Source of the DNA: Psychrobacter sp. I-STPA6b
GTDB lineage: Bacteria > Pseudomonadota > Gammaproteobacteria > Pseudomonadales > Moraxellaceae
Assembly: GCF_020662265.1 (NCBI RefSeq)
Contig: NZ_VEWM01000018.1
Coordinates: 1-60,696, forward strand
Direction of reading: 5' to 3'
Length of the DNA: 60,696 bases
Under the pieces are notes generated by a model, which was not told the origin of the DNA, made no database searches, and saw only the letters and a program-made list of their open reading frames with translations. This document shows, piece by piece, positions 59,678-60,696 of the stretch (positions are counted from its first letter, which is position 1; each line of letters opens with the position of its first letter). The position numbers and the translations under genes were made by a program.

Positions 59678-60577
59678 TTAGTTAAAAAATAGTCTCTCTT
59701 TTTCAGCAGGGGTTAGATTATCGTTATGTTGATGAGGACGAACGTTACGATAATAACCCCAAATGTAGTCCGTTATATCCTTTGTTGCTTCAGCCTGACT
59801 TGCATAGCCATACTTTGGCATCCACTCTGTCTTAAAGCTTCTAAAGAACCTTTCGGTAGGTGCGTTGTCCCAGCAGTTGCCTTTTCTAGACATACTGTGT
59901 GTCATCTCTTCACACCCTGCAACAGCATCAGCAAAATACTTGCTCGTATAATGGCTACCTTGATCAGAATGAAACAGCACACCTTTGGGCTGTAAACGTG
60001 ACTCATATGCCATCATCAACGCCTTACTGGTCAACTCACTATCAGGTGAGTTAGATACTGAGAATCCAATAATATTGCGTGCATACAGATCAATAACGAC
60101 TGCTAGATAGCACCATCCGCCTTTGATACGAATATAAGTGACATCACCTGTCCAGACTTGATTTGGTGTTATGGGAGTAAAGTCTCTGTTCAATACGTTG
60201 TCATATGTTTTGTGTGCTTGATCTTGCTGTTTGTAGCTATGTTTCCTTTGTTTACTGACCAATCCCATGCCTTTCATGAGCTTACCCGCTTTGTATCGAG
60301 TCAGTTTGATACCATGTTGCCCAGTGATGATACTACTGATGGTTCTAGACCCTGCTGAGCCTCTAGAGTCATTAAAAACCTGCCGTATCAGTACTTTGAG
60401 CTTGACCAGTTCACAGTCTATGGGTATAGGTTTGATACGCCAGTAATAGCTACTACGTACGATGCCAAATAGCTCACATAGCTTAGCTTTGCTGATAGCT
60501 TCACCTTCTGGTTGCTCTGCTAGGTTTTTGATTATCTGTATACGTTCAGACTGTCCCCAGCTAGCAGAGCCGATGCC
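59678..60577 (-). CDS. IS3-family transposase OrfB
   Basis: The catalytic part of the transposase, read after a -1 shift from orfA. I place its first codon right after the slippery site (GGC at 60577); there is no ATG until 60277. The start of the frame (GIGSASWGQSERIQII) and the HTH_21 region (SYYWRIKPIP) precede the DDE core: Asp in WTGDVTYIRIKGG, Asp in LFHSDQGSHYTS, and Glu in NAPTERFFRSFK. The frame is intact, so the element may be active. Confidence 0.9.
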   Translation of the reverse strand, partial: GIGSASWGQSERIQIIKNLAEQPEGEAISKAKLCELFGIVRSSYYWRIKPIPIDCELVKLKVLIRQVFNDSRGSAGSRTISSIITGQHGIKLTRYKAGKLMKGMGLVSKQRKHSYKQQDQAHKTYDNVLNRDFTPITPNQVWTGDVTYIRIKGGWCYLAVVIDLYARNIIGFSVSNSPDSELTSKALMMAYESRLQPKGVLFHSDQGSHYTSKYFADAVAGCEEMTHSMSRKGNCWDNAPTERFFRSFKTEWMPKYGYASQAEATKDITDYIWGYYRNVRPHQHNDNLTPAEKERLFFN

Positions 60578-60696
60578 TTTTTTAAGATATCTCTCTCTAA
60601 CTTAAGCTGTTTGATCTCTTTACGTAGTCTTTGTATTTCTAGCTGTTCGTCTGTGAGGGCTTTGCCTGTTTCTGGGGTAATGCCTTGTTGTTCTTT
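60532..60696 (-). CDS. IS3-family OrfA, partial
   Basis: The last 54 codons of OrfA enter from the window edge. The sequence includes EIQRLRKEIKQLKLERDIL, the leucine-zipper end of OrfA, and stops after SLNVYR. The A AAA AAG heptamer (60577-60583) lies 14 codons before the stop and would direct -1 frameshifting into orfB, as in other IS3 members. The N-terminal helix-turn-helix is outside the window. Confidence 0.88.
   Translation of the reverse strand, partial: KEQQGITPETGKALTDEQLEIQRLRKEIKQLKLERDILKKASALLAGDSLNVYR

Larger units (their letters stand above)
59642..60696 (-). mobile_element. IS3-family insertion sequence, cut by window edge
   Basis: The 3' end is TGTGGTCAAGTTTTTTTAGA (from 59642), resembling IS3-family terminal repeats. 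The element contains overlapping orfA and orfB with a slippery heptamer. The other end lies beyond the window. A contig stopping inside it again points to a multicopy repeat. Confidence 0.88.

Noticed and set aside
1..60696. tRNA or rRNA genes
   Set aside because: No cloverleaf-like sequences or rRNA stretches were noticed in any intergenic region; a tRNAscan run would settle it.

Overview
The window looks like one contig of a gamma-proteobacterium of the Moraxellaceae, most like Psychrobacter or Moraxella. This rests on gene content: a giant NAD-glutamate dehydrogenase, a ZigA-type COG0523 GTPase behind a Zur-like palindrome, a MaoC/FabG/thiolase cluster, DUF2058, and DUF6708-like membrane proteins. 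The DNA is AT-rich throughout and more so on the left. Both window ends lie in insertion sequences: position 1 is the first base of an IS481-family element, and the right edge cuts an IS3-family element. The contig was therefore probably broken at repeats.

Region 1 (1-23.7 kb) is a mobile defence island read almost entirely on the minus strand. From upstream to downstream it holds an AlbA_2/Schlafen-type regulator with a frame-shifting 10-bp tandem repeat, a small unknown protein, and two large tyrosine-recombinase-like proteins joined TAA-ATG. One recombinase has all catalytic residues; in the other the nucleophilic Tyr appears to be Phe. Next come a 1756-residue SF2 helicase with a C-terminal PD-(D/E)XK-like nuclease motif, an 869-residue protein I do not recognise, an HNH endonuclease, a small-molecule-type methyltransferase, and an Avs-like STAND NTPase with an N-terminal nuclease. 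The IS481 element interrupts the last gene, whose stop codon comes from the IS end. Helicase-nuclease, unknown protein and HNH are packed with 20-45 bp gaps, and I see no DNA-modifying methylase. I regard this trio as the best candidate for an undescribed nucleic-acid-targeting defence system. An AT-rich stretch of about 1 kb separates the island from housekeeping genes.

Region 2 (23.7-56.2 kb) is ordinary chromosome: a Tat-exported LD-carboxypeptidase, DUF2058, fabI, folE, a double-ATPase ABC protein, dusB, a HIT protein, ilvD, a Na+/H+ antiporter, a beta-lactamase-fold hydrolase, a DUF442 phosphatase, a MaoC/FabG/thiolase fatty-acid cluster, an NAD-glutamate dehydrogenase, a WG-repeat protein, a uracil/xanthine permease, ppc and a zigA-like gene. 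Three copies of a MITE of about 120 bp, with GGGTCTGTTGAA-type ends beside TA dinucleotides, sit between these genes.

Region 3 (56.4-60.7 kb) is a cluster of related membrane proteins that resemble the DUF6708 group. It includes a full gene, a second full gene, a remnant nearly identical to the second gene at its 3' end and cut by the IS3 element, and a tiny ORF resembling a family C-terminus. This suggests a recombining tandem array.
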